Assembly (NCBI RefSeq): GCF_002735925.1 | Contig: NZ_PEDL01000002.1 | Span: 186,001 to 250,000, forward strand | Direction: 5' to 3' | Length of the DNA stretch: 64,000 bases | Source of the DNA: Sporanaerobium hydrogeniformans | GTDB taxonomy: Bacteria; Bacillota; Clostridia; Lachnospirales; Cellulosilyticaceae | In this document: piece after piece, positions 61,069 through 64,000 of the stretch | Numbering within the stretch: position 1 is the first letter of the stretch | Layout of the letters: the number at the start of each line of letters is the position of its first letter | Program-made: the position numbers and the translations under genes | The notes under the pieces: model-generated | The model's input: only the letters and a program-made list of their open reading frames with translations | Told to the model about the DNA's origin: nothing | The model's database searches: none

Positions 61069-61512
61069 TTAAACCTCCTGATTAATAATAGGTGAAACAA
61101 TAAGTTTGACACCCTTTACTGCGTTAATGGTTACTAAAGTTTCCTTAAGGATGGGTTCTCCTGTGGTGGAGATAGCCGTCCAAACTTCACCATCAAGTTT
61201 TACTAAACCATTTTCTAAATTATCTTTTCCAATGGCTTGAATAACAATTCCTTTTTTTCCAATAAGTCCGTCAATGTTAGTTGCTACGGTTGGGGGTTTG
61301 TTAAGTTTTTTGACTACACGTTTTGTAAGCGTAAGAAGTAACGTAAGTGATACAACGATGAAAACAAGACTTTGCCAAATAAAATTTGAAGTAACTAATG
61401 ATGTGATGAGTGCAGCAATTGCTCCAGCAGCAAACCATATAAGGAAAAAACCACTATAAAGTATTTCGGCTACACTGAAGATAATGCCTACAACAAGCCA
61501 TAAAATCCACAT
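61069..61512 (-). CDS. NfeD family protein
   Basis: A 147-residue membrane protein of the short NfeD type. It has three or four membrane helices (about 2-20, 24-42 and 48-66) followed by a small OB-fold (about 85-145): GLIGKKGIVIQAIG, LVKLDGEVWTAIST and then KGVKLIVSP. It partners the SPFH protein encoded behind it. AAGGAGG lies before the ATG. Function is not exactly known; membrane microdomain assembly is inferred. Confidence 0.92.
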   Translation of the reverse strand: MWILWLVVGIIFSVAEILYSGFFLIWFAAGAIAALITSLVTSNFIWQSLVFIVVSLTLLLTLTKRVVKKLNKPPTVATNIDGLIGKKGIVIQAIGKDNLENGLVKLDGEVWTAISTTGEPILKETLVTINAVKGVKLIVSPIINQEV

Positions 61513-61584
61513 AACACTCCTCCTTATAAAATGAACTTGTTATAAAATAGTATACCATAGAATACGAAAAAAGAAGAAAAAATA

Positions 61585-61612
61585 TTACTAGCTTTACTGG
61601 ATATGCTATAAT
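61585..61612 (+). promoter_or_regulatory. Candidate proC promoter
   Basis: TTACTA (61585-61590) and an extended -10 TGCTATAAT (TATAAT at 61607-61612) are 16 bases apart, about 30 bases before the GTG of proC. Confidence 0.5.
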
Positions 61613-61645
61613 AAATAAAAAATAAAGATTGAAGGATGTGAAAAA

Positions 61646-62446
61646 GTGAGCATATTAGGATTTATTGGTATTGGAAATATGGGGGGCGCTATGGCTAGTG
61701 CTATAGCGAGTAGTGGAGAAAAAAGGTTATTTGTTTATGATACTTATGAAAAAGCTTATGATAAATTTTCAGGAATGACAAATGTGAAAAAAGCTCAAAC
61801 AATTAAGGAGCTAGTGGAACAAGTAGATTACATTATATTATCGGTTAAACCACAATATTATGGATCAGTTTGTGAACAAGTAAAAAAAGTACTACGTCCA
61901 GAACAGATTATCATAACTGTTTCTCCAAGTCATAGTATTGAGCAAATGAAGATGTTATTAGGAGAAGGAGTGAAGATTGTTCGTACGATGCCCAATACCC
62001 CTGCTCTTATAAATGAAGGAATTACTGCTTATTGCTATCAGCAAGGAGAAATTTCTGAAGAACAGAAGGGGCAACTATTAAAGTGGTTAGGAGCTTTTGG
62101 AGTAGCAGTGGAAGTGGAAGAGAAACTAATGTCAGCAGTAGTTGCGACAACAGGAAGTTCACCAGCATATGGTTATTTGTTTATTGAGGCTATGGCAGAT
62201 GCAGCAGTAAGCTTAGGTATTCCACGCGCTATGGCTTACAATTTATCAGCAATGGCCATTAAAGGAGCATGTGAAATGGTGCTTCAAACGGGCAAACATC
62301 CAGGGGAATTAAAAGATGCGGTAACCTCTCCGGGTGGAACAACCATACGAGCTGTTACGAAGCTCGAAGAATGTGGTTTTAGAAATAGTGTAATACAAGC
62401 CATGTTTGCGTGTTATGATAAGGCAGAAGAAATGAAGAAGCAATAG
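61646..62446 (+). CDS. proC: Pyrroline-5-carboxylate reductase
   Basis: A 266-residue NAD(P)H enzyme for the last step of proline synthesis. A Rossmann fold opens SILGFIGIGNMGGAMASAIA. VRTMPNTPALINEG is the family motif, and the C-terminal helical part ends with GKHPGELKDAVTSPGGTTIRAV, the ProC signature. The start is GTG with AAGGATG upstream; no better ATG is in frame. Probably monocistronic. Confidence 0.96.
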   Translation: MSILGFIGIGNMGGAMASAIASSGEKRLFVYDTYEKAYDKFSGMTNVKKAQTIKELVEQVDYIILSVKPQYYGSVCEQVKKVLRPEQIIITVSPSHSIEQMKMLLGEGVKIVRTMPNTPALINEGITAYCYQQGEISEEQKGQLLKWLGAFGVAVEVEEKLMSAVVATTGSSPAYGYLFIEAMADAAVSLGIPRAMAYNLSAMAIKGACEMVLQTGKHPGELKDAVTSPGGTTIRAVTKLEECGFRNSVIQAMFACYDKAEEMKKQ

Positions 62447-62535
62447 CAAAAAGTACATTTTACCCTATAAGTTCTAAAAAAGGAAATTACATCATAGTTT
62501 GATGTAAGACAAGCTAATTTTAAGGAGAGGGTAAG

Positions 62536-63117
62536 ATGCGTATGAATACAAGAATTAAGTGGAGAATGCAGTATATTAAGCTAGAGTTAGTAGAAGTCAT
62601 TTTTGTATTAAGTGTTGTATTAGGGAGCTGTTATGCTTTGATGATGCAGCAGGAAAGGGCTACTTTATTTGTATTGCTAAATGACTTCTTTAGAGGAAAT
62701 ACACAAGGCAAATTAGAGAATATACAAATAGTTAAAATAGTGTATCATTACTGTATACAGCTGTTTATGATTTGGCTAATGGGGCTTTTTACGTTAACGC
62801 TGCCATTAGCTTTATTTTTGTTAGGTAGTATGATATTTTCTTATGCTTATACTATTACAGTTCTTTTATTAGGATATGGAGGAATGGGTTTAGCATTAAG
62901 CATAATTCATTTTGGTATACAGGGTACATTGCTTGTTGGTATAGGGATAATAATTGGAAAGGAAGCTATAAAAAATAGGCTTCAATTTGATAAAATGTTA
63001 GTGCAAAATTATTATTGGCTACTTCTACCTGTTTTTTTAGGAAGTTGTCTTATTGCGGGAATAGAAATGGTTAAAATTTGTAAATTTAGCTATATTATAG
63101 AATTATTAAATAAATAA
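62536..63117 (+). CDS. spoIIM: Stage II sporulation protein M-like membrane protein
   Basis: A 193-residue protein with about five membrane helices, resembling SpoIIM of the engulfment complex (SpoIID/M/P). Seen are an N-terminal helix (VIFVLSVVLGSCYALMM), a soluble linker, LTLPLALFLLGSMIFSYAYTI and GLALSIIHFGIQGTLLVGIGI. SpoIIM anchors and positions the SpoIID/P peptidoglycan-degrading pair during endospore formation. The match is by topology and pattern and is not strong. AAGGAGAGGG precedes the ATG. It lies between proC and the flagellar operon. Confidence 0.65.
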   Translation: MRMNTRIKWRMQYIKLELVEVIFVLSVVLGSCYALMMQQERATLFVLLNDFFRGNTQGKLENIQIVKIVYHYCIQLFMIWLMGLFTLTLPLALFLLGSMIFSYAYTITVLLLGYGGMGLALSIIHFGIQGTLLVGIGIIIGKEAIKNRLQFDKMLVQNYYWLLLPVFLGSCLIAGIEMVKICKFSYIIELLNK

Positions 63118-63273
63118 AAGTCTTAATTTGTTTAAAAGCAGTCATAAAATCATCATATATACATATTAGAATTATAAAATAAAACAATATTTGTTAAAAT
63201 TCATAGTTAATTTTAAAATATTTAGACAAAATACACAATAAGATTCCTAAGGTTACAATAAAACCAAAAAGAA

Positions 63274-63301
63274 GAAGCTTTCAAGCAGTGAAGCTTTTTA
63301 T
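63274..63301 (+). terminator. Hairpin after the spoIIM-like gene
   Basis: AAGCTTTCA pairs with TGAAGCTT (one bulged base) and is followed by TTT, between the spoIIM-like gene and the flagellar promoter. The remainder of the gap (63118-63429) is AT-rich. Confidence 0.5.
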
Positions 63302-63310
63302 CAATATTTA

Positions 63311-63339
63311 TTGATTTATATATAATATAAATATATAAT
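63311..63339 (+). promoter_or_regulatory. Candidate promoter of the flagellar operon
   Basis: TTGATT (63311-63316) and TATAAT (63334-63339) are exactly 17 bases apart. This is a sigma-A type promoter for the flgBC run, but the region is so AT-rich that chance is not excluded. No sigma-D box (TAAA...GCCGATAA) was seen. Confidence 0.45.
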
Positions 63340-63429
63340 TAATATACTGTTATAAATGTTACTTTAAGTGTACTAAATGTAGATTTTTAAACTTTAATGA
63401 GATAGATAGTGAATATAGGGGGGAAAAAG

Positions 63430-63798
63430 GTGGAATTATTTTCAGACATTAACGTCATGAATAGGGCACTGGATGCTACGGTTTTGAAGCATACTGTGAT
63501 TAGTAATAATATTAGTAATGTAGATACTCCGGGATATAAGAGGCAAGATGTAGAATTTGAGAGATTACTTGCTCAAGAAATAAATAAAAAGGGTATAAAT
63601 AATTTGAATGAAACAGAGCTTAAACCACGTGTTTATGAGGATAAGAGTGGATATAGTTATCGTCTAGATGGTAGCAATGTGGATATTGATACAGAGATGG
63701 CAGAAGAAGCGAAGGTTGTAGCACGCTATAATGTTTTAACAGTTCGTGCGGCAGCACAACTCAATCGATTTAAAACAATCTTACAAACCTTGAAGTAA
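63430..63798 (+). CDS. flgB: Flagellar basal-body rod protein FlgB
   Basis: A 122-residue proximal rod protein of the flagellum, exported by the flagellar type III system. The start ELFSDINVMNRALDATVLKH and VISNNISNVDTPGYKRQDVEFE is the family signature (NNIxNxxTPGYK). The C-terminal helix (VRAAAQLNRFKTILQTL) is present. The GTG at 63430 follows AGGGGGG; a GTG seven codons upstream would put that site inside the gene. It is the first gene of the flagellar operon, 15 bases before flgC. Confidence 0.96.
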   Translation: MELFSDINVMNRALDATVLKHTVISNNISNVDTPGYKRQDVEFERLLAQEINKKGINNLNETELKPRVYEDKSGYSYRLDGSNVDIDTEMAEEAKVVARYNVLTVRAAAQLNRFKTILQTLK

Positions 63799-63813
63799 TG
63801 AGGAGGAGTTAAA

Positions 63814-64000
63814 ATGAGTTTTTTTGGATCTATGGATACATCTACATCTGGCTTAACCGCTCAAAGATTAAGATTAGATATTATTTCACAGAATATTGCT
63901 AATGCTAATACAACAAGGACACCAGAGGGAGGACCTTACAGGAGGAAAACTGTTTTATTTGAGTCAATTACTAACCAATCTAATAATTTTGGTGATATAC
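63814..64000 (+). CDS. flgC: Flagellar basal-body rod protein FlgC (N-terminal part)
   Basis: The first 62 codons of FlgC run off the right edge. MSFFGSMDTSTSGLTAQRLR and DIISQNIANANTTRTPEGGPYRR match the rod-protein start of the family. AGGAGGAG lies before the ATG. It is 15 bases behind flgB in the usual flgB-flgC-fliE order. Confidence 0.95.
   Translation, partial: MSFFGSMDTSTSGLTAQRLRLDIISQNIANANTTRTPEGGPYRRKTVLFESITNQSNNFGDI

Noticed and set aside
63301-63360. AT-rich repeats before flgB as a replication or attachment site
   Set aside because: No DnaA boxes or paired core sequences are seen; it is ordinary AT-rich promoter DNA.
1-64000. CRISPR array, toxin-antitoxin pair or restriction system
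   Set aside because: No regularly spaced repeats and no such gene families were found in either strand.

Overview
The window is AT-rich, low-GC Firmicute DNA from an anaerobic, spore-forming, flagellated clostridium of Lachnospiraceae type. Supporting features are strong AGGAGG-type ribosome sites, a T-box leader, a Firmicute-type LexA box and PurBoxes, RNase Y, a SpoIIM-like protein, a 2-hydroxyacyl-CoA-dehydratase-activase-like protein, a lipoprotein cellulase and the start of a flagellar operon. The gene set recalls plant-fibre degraders such as Cellulosilyticum, but the species cannot be fixed from the sequence alone. No rRNA, tRNA or CRISPR array was seen.

Region 0.4-13.4 kb is an accessory glycan locus. 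It holds a GH78 alpha-L-rhamnosidase-like enzyme, a CE7 acetyl esterase, a GH95 alpha-L-fucosidase-like enzyme, an AraC regulator, three uroporphyrinogen-decarboxylase-superfamily proteins (probably methyltransferase-like, not haem enzymes) and an SsuC/NMT1-type ABC transporter. None of the glycan enzymes has a signal peptide, so they should act on imported oligosaccharides. The locus is partly decayed: an FAD-dependent oxidoreductase survives only as its N-terminus, and the ABC ATPase only as its C-terminus. Region 13.5-18.5 kb has a small operon (zinc ribbon, YeiW-like cysteine-cluster protein, AAC(3)-type acetyltransferase, YbaK deacylase), then a dead IS1182-like element with foldback ends, a membrane protein and a second isolated copy of the element's right end.

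Region 18.5-31.3 kb is mixed: DUF3810 and patatin genes, DedA, two ABC-F ATPases (one frameshifted, one with a degenerate second ATP site), an acyltransferase, a GH5 cellulase lipoprotein, a DUF2238-like membrane protein, an MscS channel and an NSS transporter. Region 31.5-50 kb has an S1-domain protein, a coiled-coil membrane protein, a T-box-controlled valS, a 1403-residue CoA-activase-like protein, a Ca2+-type P-ATPase, glgB flanked by two unrecognised genes, and cobT. Region 50-64 kb is housekeeping: argH and argG (frameshifted), a YesL-like protein, a YHS-type protein, cinA, recA (frameshifted) behind a clear promoter and LexA box, rny, purB behind PurBoxes, an SPFH/NfeD pair, proC, a SpoIIM-like gene, and flgB with the start of flgC.

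A cross-cutting point is that recA, argG and one ABC-F gene each carry exactly one single-base indel, and rny lacks a normal start codon at its ribosome site. In genes this conserved, consensus errors in the assembly are as likely as real mutations. No clearly new defence or mobile system was found. The most novel-looking feature is the trio of UroD-type methyltransferase-like genes within the glycan locus.
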